NCBI GenBank assembly: GCA_035581425.1
Contig: DATJVP010000123.1
Location: 1-64,000, forward strand
Source of the DNA: DASZHJ01 sp035581425
Lineage (GTDB): Bacteria > Pseudomonadota > Alphaproteobacteria > ATCC43930 > CGMCC-115725
Direction: 5' to 3'
DNA: 64,000 bases
Shown: one piece after another, positions 24,740-33,582 of the stretch
Position numbering within the stretch: the first letter of the stretch is position 1
Layout: each line of letters starts with the position of its first letter
Position numbers and translations under genes: made by a program
Notes under the pieces: model-generated
What the model was told of the DNA's origin: nothing
Databases searched by the model: none
Seen by the model: the letters and a program-made list of their open reading frames with translations, nothing else

Positions 24740-26149
24740 TCAAAGGTTCTTTCGCCACCACGCGATCTGCTCGGCGACGCGCTCTGGCGCAGTGCCGCCG
24801 AAACTCCTGCGCGAGCGCACGGAATTCTCAACCCCGAGCACGTCGTAGACCGCTTTGGTGACACGCGGCTCGATTGCCTGCATCGCTTCCAGCGGGACTT
24901 GCTCCAGCGGAACGCCGCGCCGCTCGGCCTCCGCGACGATGCGGCCCGTCAGGTGATGCGCTTCGCGGAAGGGGATGCCGAGCGTCCGTACGAGCCAGTC
25001 CGCGAGGTCGGTCGCGGTCGAGTAGCCGGCGCCCGCCGCGGCCGCCATGCGCGCGGGGACGGGGTTGAGATCGGCGATCATGCCGGCCATCGCCGCGAGC
25101 GTTAGCTCCATCGTGTCGGCGGCATCGAAGATCTGCTCCTTGTCCTCCTGCATGTCCTTGCCGTAGGTGAGCGGCAGCCCCTTCATCACCGTGAGGAGCG
25201 CCATGAGCGCGCCGAAGACGCGGCCGCTCTTGCCGCGCACGAGCTCGGCGGCATCGGGGTTGCGCTTTTGCGGCATGATCGAGGAGCCGGTGGTCCAGCG
25301 GTCGGAGAGCCGCACGAAGCCGAATTGCGGCGTCATCCAGAGCACGATCTCCTCCGCGAGCCGCGAAAGGTGCGTCGCGGAAATCGCCGAAATCGCCAGG
25401 AACTCGAGCGCGAAGTCTCGGTCGGAGACGGCATCGAGCGAGTTCCGCATGGGCCGGTCGAAGCCGAGCGCCTTCGCGGTCATCTCGCGGTCGATCGGGA
25501 AGGAGGTGCCCGCGAGCGCCCCTGCGCCGAGTGGCGACTCGTTGAGCCGCTTCCGCGAATCCCGGACGCGCGCGCGGTCGCGGCCGAGCATCTCGACATA
25601 AGCCATGAGGTGATGCCCGAAGGTCACGGGCTGCGCGCTTTGCAGATGCGTGAAACCCGGCATGATCGTCTCGGCGTGCCGTTCCGCCTGGTCCAGGAGC
25701 GCGGTCATGAGCTGAGTGATCTGCGTCTCCATGCGCTCGTGCGCTGCGCGCACCCAGAGCCGCACATCCAGCGCGACCTGATCGTTGCGACTCCGCGCCG
25801 TGTGCAGACGCCCCGCGGGTGCGCCGATGGCGGTCGCGAGGCGCGACTCCACGTTCATGTGGATGTCTTCGAGCGCCGTCGAGAAGGGGAAGGCGCCGCT
25901 CTCGATCTCCTTCCGCACTTGCTCGAGGCCGCGATGGATGGCGTCGCGGTCGGCCGGCGCGATAATCCCCTTGGCCGCGAGCATGTCGCTGTGCGCGCGC
26001 GAGCCCGCGATGTCCTCGGCCGCCATGCGCTGGTCGACGCTGATGGACTCGTTGATCGCCTCCATGAGGGCGTCCACCGACTCGGCAAACCGCCCACCCC
26101 ACATGGCGTTCGCCTGTGGTTTCGGGGGTTTCTTTGGGGTCTCGGTCAT
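24740..26149 (-). CDS. argH: Argininosuccinate lyase
   Basis: ArgH splits argininosuccinate into arginine and fumarate, the last step of arginine synthesis. The 469-residue product has the fumarase/aspartase superfamily signature GSSIMPQKRNPD near residue 286, which holds the catalytic Ser loop. HTARSRNDQVALD is near residue 117 and GFTHLQSAQPVTFGHH near 165. The length is normal. It is the last gene of a minus-strand set with an MBL-fold hydrolase and a Nudix hydrolase upstream, 89 bases away from the former. Downstream lies a strong terminator. Confidence 0.97.
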   Translation of the reverse strand: MTETPKKPPKPQANAMWGGRFAESVDALMEAINESISVDQRMAAEDIAGSRAHSDMLAAKGIIAPADRDAIHRGLEQVRKEIESGAFPFSTALEDIHMNVESRLATAIGAPAGRLHTARSRNDQVALDVRLWVRAAHERMETQITQLMTALLDQAERHAETIMPGFTHLQSAQPVTFGHHLMAYVEMLGRDRARVRDSRKRLNESPLGAGALAGTSFPIDREMTAKALGFDRPMRNSLDAVSDRDFALEFLAISAISATHLSRLAEEIVLWMTPQFGFVRLSDRWTTGSSIMPQKRNPDAAELVRGKSGRVFGALMALLTVMKGLPLTYGKDMQEDKEQIFDAADTMELTLAAMAGMIADLNPVPARMAAAAGAGYSTATDLADWLVRTLGIPFREAHHLTGRIVAEAERRGVPLEQVPLEAMQAIEPRVTKAVYDVLGVENSVRSRRSFGGTAPERVAEQIAWWRKNL

Positions 26150-26238
26150 GTCGGAGCTCCAGCGGATTCCCGCGCCGATCTTAAAGGATTTCTCGCGGCG
26201 ACGCCCTCACCCATGGCGGAGCCATTGGAGGGGGAAGG

Positions 26239-27132
26239 TCAGCGGCCAGCAAGGCGATAGCGCGACTCCACGCTCGGCTCGCCCTCGCAGAGGACACGCC
26301 CCTCCGCCACCAGCTCGATCAGATGCGCCAGCACCGAGCGGCCGGCGGCGCGTTCCAGTCCTTTGGGAAGGCCTACGTAAACCGCGCGCACGATCGCCGG
26401 AATCTCGGAGTCGCCTTGCGCAAGCCGGTGCAGGATCGCGGCCTCACGCTCGCGCCGGTGATCGATGAACCCCTGCACGAAAGCTTGAGGATCCGGAATC
26501 GCGGGGCCGTGCGTCGGAAAATAGGCGGCATCGGTCCGCGGCAGCAGCTTTGCGAGCGAGCGCATGTAGTCGCCCATATTGCCGTCGGGCGGCGCGATCA
26601 CGCTGGTGGACCAGCCCATCACGTGGTCGCCGGAGAAGAGCACGCGCTCCTGCGGCAACGCGAAGCAAAGATGGTTCGAGGTATGGCCGGGCGTGTGGAC
26701 CGCCTCGAGCCGCCAGCCCGGGCCGTCGACCGCATCGCCCTCGCGCATGACACGGTCCGGTATGAAGTCGCGGTCGCCGCCTTCCTCGACCGCGGGGCCC
26801 AGCGCCGCCGCATGCGGGCCGAAGCCGTAGGTGGGCGCGCCGGTCGCGCGCTTCAGCGCGGCCGAGGCCGGCGAATGATCGACATGTGTGTGCGTCACGA
26901 GAATGTGCGTGACGCTCTCGCCGCGAAGCGCCTGCAGCAGCGCCTCGACGTGCTCCGGGAGTCTCGGCCCGGGATCGATGACGGCGACGTGGCCCCTTCC
27001 CACGACATAGGTGCCGGTGCCGTCCGCTGTGAACGCGCTCGGATTGCGCGCGACGATGCGGCGAATGAGCGGCGTCACCTGCTCGAGGACGCCGTATTCG
27101 AATTTGAGCTCGCGCCGGAATGGGATCGTCAT
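26239..27132 (-). CDS. MBL-fold metallo-hydrolase (LACTB2-like)
   Basis: This 297-residue metallo-beta-lactamase-fold hydrolase has the metal motif THTHVDHSP near residue 82, a second His in HTPGHTSNH, an Asp in SGDHVMGW and a late His in FPTHGPAI. The order and the C-terminal winged-helix-like tail (IPAIVRAVYVGLPKGLERAAG) resemble LACTB2/RNase-like MBL proteins. The substrate is unknown. The start lies nine bases after the Nudix gene stop, so the two are co-transcribed. Confidence 0.85.
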   Translation of the reverse strand: MTIPFRRELKFEYGVLEQVTPLIRRIVARNPSAFTADGTGTYVVGRGHVAVIDPGPRLPEHVEALLQALRGESVTHILVTHTHVDHSPASAALKRATGAPTYGFGPHAAALGPAVEEGGDRDFIPDRVMREGDAVDGPGWRLEAVHTPGHTSNHLCFALPQERVLFSGDHVMGWSTSVIAPPDGNMGDYMRSLAKLLPRTDAAYFPTHGPAIPDPQAFVQGFIDHRREREAAILHRLAQGDSEIPAIVRAVYVGLPKGLERAAGRSVLAHLIELVAEGRVLCEGEPSVESRYRLAGR

Positions 27133-27141
27133 GGGCTGCCT

Positions 27142-27936
27142 TCAGGCGCGCGTCACCCGGCGCACCGGCGTCTCCGTCACCTCGTAGCCGGCGTCCGCGG
27201 GAATGCGAAAGACCGCGCCCGCCGGCGTCTCCACGAGCATGGGCTCGACGGTGACGATGCGCGCGGCGCGCGCGGCGTCAAACGCCTCCGCGACTGTCCG
27301 CGAGCGTGCCAGACGCAAGAGGTTCGCGCGCGTCGCGAAGACGAGTTTGATCTCGCCGCGATCGGCGGCGGCGACCGCGGCAGCGGGCGCGAGCCAGCGT
27401 ACCTCGACGGCCTCGCGCCCGTCGTGCAGCGCCACCTGATCCGCAGGCGCGGGCGCGAGATAGAATTGCGTGTCGAAGCGCTTGGGCTGGTCGACGGGCG
27501 TGATCCAATGCGCGAAGGGCACCAGCAGGTCGGTTCCAAGCACGATCCCCGCGCGCGCGACGAAGGCGCCGAAATCCCTGCGGTCGGGAATGCGCGCGAG
27601 CAATTTCGCGAGCGCCGCCTGCGAGAGGATCGATTGCTCGCCATGCGCGCGCGCGAGCAGCACGGTCCCTTCCTCGAAGGTCTCGCGGATCGCGGCGATG
27701 CGGGAGACGAGAGGGCCCATCTCGAGCCCCGCGGGGTTGGCCGCGGCGTCGACGAGCAGCAGATCCTCGGGCGCGGTCTTGCCGCCCGGAAACACCATGG
27801 CGCCCGCGGCGAATCCGGCGGCGTCGTGGCGCACGGTCATGAGCACCTCAAGCCCATCCCTGACGTCGCGCAACAGCATCAAGGTGGCGGCGGGAACCGG
27901 CACTACCGGCGTCTTCCGGGGCGCGTCTACGGTCAT
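27142..27936 (-). CDS. Nudix hydrolase (NUDT19-like)
   Basis: This is a 264-residue Nudix hydrolase. The Nudix box is split: GAMVFPGGKTAPED near residue 45, then about 30 residues, then AAIRETFEEGTVLLA near residue 81 with the catalytic Arg-Glu-x-x-Glu-Glu. This spaced box is typical of NUDT19/RP2-type proteins, some of which cleave acyl-CoA. The substrate here is not determined. It is the first gene of the minus-strand group that continues with the MBL hydrolase and argH. Confidence 0.83.
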   Translation of the reverse strand: MTVDAPRKTPVVPVPAATLMLLRDVRDGLEVLMTVRHDAAGFAAGAMVFPGGKTAPEDLLLVDAAANPAGLEMGPLVSRIAAIRETFEEGTVLLARAHGEQSILSQAALAKLLARIPDRRDFGAFVARAGIVLGTDLLVPFAHWITPVDQPKRFDTQFYLAPAPADQVALHDGREAVEVRWLAPAAAVAAADRGEIKLVFATRANLLRLARSRTVAEAFDAARAARIVTVEPMLVETPAGAVFRIPADAGYEVTETPVRRVTRA

Positions 27937-28025
27937 GGGCGAGAGCTCTCCGACTGGGGCGGTTCCTTATAGGACAAGCAGGCTTGGCCGCGCTAGAGTC
28001 GCGGCCTCCAGAGGGGAGAAGAGGA

Positions 28026-28835
28026 ATGACCGAAGTCTACGATCTCTACGCCATCCGCTATGCGACGAATGCAAACCGCCGGCGCGGCGAGAATTTCATG
28101 CCCTTCCCGACAGACGATCCGCACGACCGTCCGATGCCGATCGATTTCTTTGTCTGGGTTGCGAAGAGCGACAAGCGGACGATCCTCATCGACAGCGGCG
28201 CCGACGCCAGCGCCTGCGCCGCGCGCAACAATACCTTCCTGCGCTGTCCGAGCGAGGGGCTGAAGCTCGTGGGCATCGATCCCAACGAGATCTCCGACGT
28301 CGTCACCACGCATTTGCACTGGGATCACGCCGGCAATTTCGAGAAATTCCCGAAGGCGCGCTTCCACGTGCAGCGGCGCGAGGTCGCGCATGCGACAGGT
28401 GCCTGCATGGGGAACGCCTATATGCGCCGGCCCTACGACGTCGACTACGTCTGCTCGATGCTGCGCGCGGCCTATGGCGGCCGCGTCGCCTTCCACGATG
28501 GCGACGAGGAGCTGGCGCCGGGACTCGGGCTCCGCCTCGTCGGCGGCCACACGCCGGGCCTGCAGATCGCAACAGTGGAGACGCGCCGCGGCCAGGTCGT
28601 CGTCGCTTCCGACGCGCTCCACTTCTTTGCCAACAAGCAACAGGGCATTCCCTTCGCGATCCTCGTGGACGTTCCCGATTACATCGCGGGTTGGGAGATG
28701 CTCGACGCGCTCGCGGAGAGCCCCGACCACATCATCCCCGGCCACGACCCAGCGGTGCTCGCGACATATCCCGTCGTGCAGCCCGGGCTCGAAGGGGTTG
28801 CGGTCAGGCTCGATACGATGCCGAGGGGCAAATAG
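28026..28835 (+). CDS. MBL-fold hydrolase, AHL-lactonase-like
   Basis: This 269-residue metallo-beta-lactamase-fold protein resembles N-acyl homoserine lactonases. The metal site is TTHLHWDHAGN near residue 97, then GHTPGLQ and SDALHFF for the further ligands, and a late His in IPGHDPAVL. The ATG at 28026 has AGAAGAGGA just before it. A longer frame adds 14 codons without a good site. The next gene starts immediately after its stop, so both are one transcript with an isocitrate-lyase-family enzyme. Lactonase activity is only a family guess. Confidence 0.83.
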   Translation: MTEVYDLYAIRYATNANRRRGENFMPFPTDDPHDRPMPIDFFVWVAKSDKRTILIDSGADASACAARNNTFLRCPSEGLKLVGIDPNEISDVVTTHLHWDHAGNFEKFPKARFHVQRREVAHATGACMGNAYMRRPYDVDYVCSMLRAAYGGRVAFHDGDEELAPGLGLRLVGGHTPGLQIATVETRRGQVVVASDALHFFANKQQGIPFAILVDVPDYIAGWEMLDALAESPDHIIPGHDPAVLATYPVVQPGLEGVAVRLDTMPRGK

Positions 28836-29693
28836 GTGCCGGCCACGCACCTCAAGCAGAAACTCGCGGAGCGCCGGGCGCTGCTGGTGCCGGGCGCTGC
28901 CAACGCGCTCACCGCGCGCATCGTCGAGGACCTCGGTTTCGAGGCCATCTACCTCACGGGCGCGGGCCTCGCCAATACGAGCTTCGGCGTCCCCGACGTC
29001 GGGCTCACGACGATGACGGAGCTGGTGCAGGCGACGGCGGCGATCTCCGCGGTGACGTCACTGCCGCTCATCGTCGATGGCGATACCGGCTTCGGGAACG
29101 AGCTCAACGTCACGCGGACCGTGCGCGCGCTCGAGCGCGCGGGGGCCGCGGCGGTTCAGCTCGAGGATCAGGTCTTCCCGAAGAAATGCGGTCATTTCGA
29201 GGGGAAGGCTGTAATCCCAGCGGCGGAGGCCGTCGCGAAGATCAAGGCGGCGGCCGACGCGCGGCATTCCGCGGATTTCCTGCTGATCGCGCGCACGGAT
29301 GCGCGCGCAGTTGACGGGCTCGACGCCGCAATCGAGCGGGCGGGGCGTTACGTCGAGGCGGGGGCGGATGTGACCTTCGTCGAGGCGCCGGAAACCGCAG
29401 AGGAACTCGCGGCGATCCCGCGGCGTCTCAAGGTGCCGCAGGTCGCGAACATGGTCTTCGGGGGGAAGACGCCGGTCCTCAGCCAGAAGGAGCTCGCGGG
29501 GATGGGGTTCTCGCTCGTGCTTTATGCCAATGCGGCGCTGCAGGCCTCGGTGCTGGCGATGCAGGAGGTGCTTGGGGCGCTCCGCGACGACGGCTCGCTC
29601 GCGCGCGTCTCGAACCGGCTCGCGAGCTTCGAGGAGCGGCAGCGGATCGTGAAGAAGAACGAGTGGGATACAATCGAGAAGGGGAAGAGGTAG
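28836..29693 (+). CDS. Isocitrate lyase/PEP mutase family lyase
   Basis: This 285-residue enzyme has the isocitrate lyase/PEP mutase fold. Metal-binding residues lie in LIVDGDTGFGNELNV near residue 68 and in QLEDQVFPKKCGHFEGK near 108. The Lys-Lys-Cys-Gly-His motif with the catalytic Cys marks C-C bond lyases (methylisocitrate, dimethylmalate, oxaloacetate-type) rather than PEP mutases. The GTG start follows the MBL gene stop with no gap. It converges with leuD, two bases between stops. A paralogue lies at 31725-32603 on the other strand. Confidence 0.87.
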   Translation: MPATHLKQKLAERRALLVPGAANALTARIVEDLGFEAIYLTGAGLANTSFGVPDVGLTTMTELVQATAAISAVTSLPLIVDGDTGFGNELNVTRTVRALERAGAAAVQLEDQVFPKKCGHFEGKAVIPAAEAVAKIKAAADARHSADFLLIARTDARAVDGLDAAIERAGRYVEAGADVTFVEAPETAEELAAIPRRLKVPQVANMVFGGKTPVLSQKELAGMGFSLVLYANAALQASVLAMQEVLGALRDDGSLARVSNRLASFEERQRIVKKNEWDTIEKGKR

Positions 29694-29695
29694 GG

Positions 29696-30301
29696 TCAGA
29701 TCCAGCCCACCTCTTCGGCCTGCCGTTTCTCGAATCCCTCGATCTCCGCGCGAAAGCCCAGCGTGAAATCGAGCTCGTCGACGCCTTGCAAGAGACAATC
29801 CCGGCGGAAGGCGTCGATCTCGAAAGGGTGCGGCTTGCCGTCGGGGCCGATCACCTCCTGACGCGCGAGGTCGACCACGATGTGTGCGCCCGGCCGCGCG
29901 CGAAGTTGGGTCAACAAGCTCGCGACCTCCTCGGCGGAGAGCACGATCGGCAAAAAGCCGTTCTTCAGGCTGTTGCCGTAGAAGATATCGCCGAAGCTCG
30001 GCGCGATCGCCGCGCGGAAGCCCCAGTCCCAGAGCGCATAGACCGCGTGCTCGCGTGAGGAGCCGCAGCCGAAATTCTTGTCCGCGACGATGACGCGGGC
30101 GCCGCGATAGGCGTGCTCGTTCAACACAAAATGCGGATGCTCCTTGCCGGCATCGTCGAAGCGGAGGTCGTTGAAGAGATATTGCCCAAAGCCGTCCTTC
30201 CGCGGCTTCCGGAGGAAGCGCGCGGGGATGATCTGGTCGGTGTCGACGTTCGGCACCGACATCGGGACGGCGATGGCGTCGAGGCGCGCGAAGGCTTCCA
30301 T
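29696..30301 (-). CDS. leuD: LeuD-type small subunit of an isopropylmalate/dimethylmalate-like dehydratase
   Basis: This is the small swivelling subunit of an aconitase-superfamily hydro-lyase, in the standard case 3-isopropylmalate dehydratase. The ATG at 30301 gives 201 residues. The family signatures are SVPNVDTDQIIPARFL near residue 17, NFGCGSSREHAVYAL near residue 76 and FYGNSLKNGFLPIVL near 108. It follows leuC by eight bases. The same operon starts with an isocitrate-lyase-family enzyme, which is unusual for a leucine operon and raises the alternative of a dimethylmalate pathway. Confidence 0.88.
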   Translation of the reverse strand: MEAFARLDAIAVPMSVPNVDTDQIIPARFLRKPRKDGFGQYLFNDLRFDDAGKEHPHFVLNEHAYRGARVIVADKNFGCGSSREHAVYALWDWGFRAAIAPSFGDIFYGNSLKNGFLPIVLSAEEVASLLTQLRARPGAHIVVDLARQEVIGPDGKPHPFEIDAFRRDCLLQGVDELDFTLGFRAEIEGFEKRQAEEVGWI

Positions 30302-30309
30302 CTCTCCCC

Positions 30310-31722
30310 TCAGCCCTGAAGCAGCGAACGCACGTCGGTGAAGTGGCCTGTCACCGCCGCGGCCGCGGCCATCGCAGGGCTCACGAGATGCGTGCGCGCA
30401 CCCTTGCCCTGGCGGCCCTGGAAATTCCGGTTCGAGGTCGAGGCGCAGCGGTCCCCCGCCGCCACGAGGTCGCCGTTCATCCCCACGCACATGGAGCAGC
30501 CGGCCTCACGCCACTCGAAGCCCGCGTCCTTGAAGATGCGGTCGAGCCCCTCGGACTCGGCCTCTCGCTTGATGAGGCCCGAGCCCGGCACGACCATCGC
30601 GTGGACACTTGCCGCAACCTTGCGGCCTTTCGCGACCCGCGCAGCGAGGCGGAGGTCCTCGATGCGGCTGTTGGTGCAGGAGCCGATGAAGACGCGTTGC
30701 ACGGGAATACCCGAGATCGCCGTGCCCGGCTCGAGGCCCATATAGTCGAGCGCCTTCAACATCGCTGTGCGGCGCTCGGCGTCGTCGATCCCTGCGGGAT
30801 CGGGCACGCGTCCCGTGATGGGCGCGGCATTCTCGGGACTCGTGCCCCAAGTCACCATCGGTGCGATCTCGGCTCCATCGAGCGCGACCTCGCGATCGAA
30901 GCGCGCCTCGGGGTCGCTCGGGAGCGTGCGCCAAAAAGCGAGCGCTTTCTCCCAGGCCGCGCCCTTCGGCGCGAAGGGTCGGCCCTCGACATAGGCAAAG
31001 GTCGTCTCGTCCGGCGCGATCATGCCCGCGCGCCCGCCCGCCTCGATCGACATGTTGCAGACCGTAAGCCTGCCCTCCATGGAGAGGGTGCGGATCGCGC
31101 TTCCCGCATATTCGATCGCGTGGCCGACGGCACCGGCGGCGCCGATCTTCGCGATGATCGCGAGGATCACGTCCTTGCCGCCGATCCCCGGACCGAGCCG
31201 GCCCTCGACGGAAATTCGCATCGTCTTGGGCCGGCGCTGCCAGAGCGTCTGCGTCGCCAGGACGTGCGCGACCTCGCTCGCTCCGATGCCGAAGGCGAGC
31301 GCGCCCAACGCGCCGTGTGTCGAGGTGTGGCTGTCGCCGCAGACGAGCGTCATGCCCGGCAGCGTCAGGCCCTGTTCCGGACCCACGACATGGATGATGC
31401 CCTGGCGCGGGTCGTCGAGCCCGAAGACGGTGACGCCGTGCTCGCGGGCGTTCTTGGTGACGGACTCCACCATGAGGCGCCGGTCGGGATCGTCGACCCC
31501 GTCCATGCTGCGGCTCGTTGTGGGGACGTAGTGATCGGGCGTGCCGAAGGTGCGATCGGGCCGCCGCACTCGGAGCCCGCGCTCGCCCAGGACCTCGAAG
31601 GCGCGGCGCGAGCCGTCATGGATCAAGTGACGATCGACGTAGAGGAGCGTGTGCCCATCCTCGCGCTGGTGGACGACGTGGCGGTCCCAGATCTTCTCGA
31701 AGAGTGTGCGAGGTGCGGCCAT
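30310..31722 (-). CDS. leuC: LeuC-type large subunit of an isopropylmalate/dimethylmalate-like dehydratase
   Basis: This is the large iron-sulfur subunit of an aconitase-superfamily hydro-lyase. The ATG at 31722 gives 470 residues, the usual LeuC length. The 4Fe-4S ligands are in FIGSCTNSRIEDLR and CSMCVGMNGD. Other landmarks are VCGDSHTSTHGALGALAFGIG and a C-terminal LVSPAMAAAAAVTGHFTDVR typical of LeuC. The N-terminal substrate region reads HLIHDGSRRAFEVL where LeuC proteins usually have HLVHEVTSPQAF, so specificity may differ. It starts two bases after the upstream lyase gene stop. Confidence 0.88.
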   Translation of the reverse strand: MAAPRTLFEKIWDRHVVHQREDGHTLLYVDRHLIHDGSRRAFEVLGERGLRVRRPDRTFGTPDHYVPTTSRSMDGVDDPDRRLMVESVTKNAREHGVTVFGLDDPRQGIIHVVGPEQGLTLPGMTLVCGDSHTSTHGALGALAFGIGASEVAHVLATQTLWQRRPKTMRISVEGRLGPGIGGKDVILAIIAKIGAAGAVGHAIEYAGSAIRTLSMEGRLTVCNMSIEAGGRAGMIAPDETTFAYVEGRPFAPKGAAWEKALAFWRTLPSDPEARFDREVALDGAEIAPMVTWGTSPENAAPITGRVPDPAGIDDAERRTAMLKALDYMGLEPGTAISGIPVQRVFIGSCTNSRIEDLRLAARVAKGRKVAASVHAMVVPGSGLIKREAESEGLDRIFKDAGFEWREAGCSMCVGMNGDLVAAGDRCASTSNRNFQGRQGKGARTHLVSPAMAAAAAVTGHFTDVRSLLQG

Positions 31723-31724
31723 GG

Positions 31725-32603
31725 CTACTCGGCCGCTTTGGGCTTGGGCTCGCGGTAGGCCTCGCGGACCCGGTCCCATTCCTCGGCCCCCATGCGGCGG
31801 AAGGCATCGCGCACTGTCATGTTGCCGATGGGGACGGGATGCCGGCCCTCCTCGCGCAACTCCTTGAGCGCGGCATCGCAAGCGCCGATCACGGTCTTGA
31901 AGAGAAGGCCCGGCACGATCGCGAGCTTGAAGCCCATGCGCTGGGCGTCTGCGAAATCGACCATCGGGGTCTTCCCGCCCCAGACGACGTTGAGGAGGCA
32001 GGGGCCTTTGACGAGCCGCGGCACTGCCTTCACTTCCTCGAGGGTCTGCGGCGCCTCGAGGAAGGCCATGTCGGCGCCCGCGGCGAGAGCGGCATTCATG
32101 CGCCGCACCGCCTCCTCGAAGCCATGTCCCGCGCGGCTGTCGGTCCGCGCGATCAGGAGGAAATCGGGATCACGCTTGGCCGAGGCCGCCGCGCGGATCT
32201 TCGCGAGATAGTCGTCGAGCGGCACGATCACCTTGTCGTCGAGGTGGCCGCATTTCTTCGGGAAGCCCTGATCCTCGATGTGGATGCCGGCCACGCCGCG
32301 GCGCTCGTACTCGCGGACGGTGCGGACGACGTTGAGCTCGTTGCCATAGCCGGTATCGGCGTCGGCGATGACCGGGAGTTCCACCGCCGTCGCGATGCGG
32401 CCCGCGTTCTCGACCATTTCCGTCATGGTGACGAGACCGTAGTCGGGATAGCCGTGCGTCGCGGCGGTGCCGGCGCCGGTCATGTAGACCGCTGCGAATC
32501 CCGCCTGCTCGATGAGCTTCGCGGTAATCCCGTCATAGGCGCCGGGCGCGAGGAGCATGGAATCCTTATCAATGAGCTCGCGGAGGCGCCTCGATGCGGT
32601 CAT
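31725..32603 (-). CDS. Isocitrate lyase/PEP mutase family lyase, first gene of the leuCD operon
   Basis: This 292-residue lyase has the isocitrate lyase/PEP mutase fold. Metal and substrate sites are VIADADTGYGNELNV near residue 80 and HIEDQGFPKKCGHLDDK near 119, with the lyase-type Cys in KKCGH. LLIARTDSRAGHGFEEA follows. It lies two bases before leuC and so is translated together with the LeuCD-type hydratase. In nicotinate fermentation, dimethylmaleate hydratase (LeuCD homologues) and dimethylmalate lyase (this fold) work in sequence, so such a pairing is plausible here. Confidence 0.87.
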   Translation of the reverse strand: MTASRRLRELIDKDSMLLAPGAYDGITAKLIEQAGFAAVYMTGAGTAATHGYPDYGLVTMTEMVENAGRIATAVELPVIADADTGYGNELNVVRTVREYERRGVAGIHIEDQGFPKKCGHLDDKVIVPLDDYLAKIRAAASAKRDPDFLLIARTDSRAGHGFEEAVRRMNAALAAGADMAFLEAPQTLEEVKAVPRLVKGPCLLNVVWGGKTPMVDFADAQRMGFKLAIVPGLLFKTVIGACDAALKELREEGRHPVPIGNMTVRDAFRRMGAEEWDRVREAYREPKPKAAE

Positions 32604-32703
32604 GCGGGTCTCCCCTGATCTGGGCGGGAGGATTTAAGCACCCGCCGAGGCCGGTGTGCAATCGCGGCTCCTCGGCTATGCTCCCGCAATGAGGAGGTTG
32701 GCG

Positions 32704-33582
32704 ATGAGCGAGGTCTTGGCGGCGGTCACGGCGGCGGGAATGCTGTCCCTCGCCGCGACGGAAGGGTGGGCGATGGGACTCAATCAGGCACAGGAGAAGG
32801 AGCTCGCGGCGCGCGTCGCCGCTGGCGCGCATCCCTCGATGATCCGCCTCAACGACGTGGAGATCCAGGATTTCAAGCGCCGGCCCGGCACGGGCGACGC
32901 CTACGAATTTCTCGTCATCGGCAAGTCGGGAGAGCCCTCGATCACGCTCGCCGACGGAAGCTTCACCATGCGAAACCTGCAGGTCGGGGGCGGCGCGGGG
33001 CCCAATGCAATCTTCGTGGGCTTCAGCGGTGGAGTGCATTGCTGCTACACCGCGCATCTCATCTGGATCGAGGGCCGCTTGCATCACCAGGAGATCGAGC
33101 TCCGGGATTCCGAGCTTAAAGTGGTGCCGATCTCGAACGTACCGCAGCTCCACTTCTTCGATTTCGCCTTCGCGGAATGGAATGCCACCTTCACAGACAG
33201 CCCGGCGCCGCCGGTGATCCTGAGCTACGATCCGCGCAAGGGCGAGTATGTCGCCGACGCCGCGGCGATGCGGCAGACGCCGCCCGACGCGGTAATCTTG
33301 GATCTGCGCGCGCAGGAGATCCGCAAGGTCTATGACGGGCTCCGCCCCGGCGATCTCGATCCCGTGCTCTGGGCTGGAATGCTCGAGATGATCTATTCGG
33401 GGAACGCCGCCTCCGCGCGCGCGCTGCTCGAGGCCGCCTGGCCGGCGGATCGGCCGGGGAAAGACGAATTCCTCGCGGACTTCACGCGCCAGCTTTGGCG
33501 GGGCGACACCTGGCGCCGCTTCGACCTCGGCCGCGTCCTCGGCGCAGCCGAGACGTTCCCGCCGCCGCCGGAGGCGCGGTGA
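32704..33582 (+). CDS. Exported protein of unknown function
   Basis: The ATG at 32704 was chosen for its GAGGAGG at 32691-32697. The product has about 292 residues and a likely signal peptide (residues 1-23, ending GWA). The mature part has a FVGFSGGVHCCYTAHLIWI block with two adjacent Cys, then regular beta-type sequence and a helical end. I do not recognise a family. Longer starts at 32656 or 32689 are possible. It overlaps the first ligase gene by four bases and so probably belongs to that operon. Confidence 0.65.
   Translation: MSEVLAAVTAAGMLSLAATEGWAMGLNQAQEKELAARVAAGAHPSMIRLNDVEIQDFKRRPGTGDAYEFLVIGKSGEPSITLADGSFTMRNLQVGGGAGPNAIFVGFSGGVHCCYTAHLIWIEGRLHHQEIELRDSELKVVPISNVPQLHFFDFAFAEWNATFTDSPAPPVILSYDPRKGEYVADAAAMRQTPPDAVILDLRAQEIRKVYDGLRPGDLDPVLWAGMLEMIYSGNAASARALLEAAWPADRPGKDEFLADFTRQLWRGDTWRRFDLGRVLGAAETFPPPPEAR

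Noticed and set aside
26239..28835. One of the two MBL-fold genes as phnP
   Set aside because: Their residue patterns fit LACTB2-like and lactonase-like groups better, and both lie outside the phn operon on their own transcripts.
28836..32603. Calling the two isocitrate-lyase-family genes PEP mutase (phosphonate synthesis)
   Set aside because: Both carry KKCGH with the lyase Cys; PEP mutases have a different loop there. No phosphonopyruvate decarboxylase gene is near.
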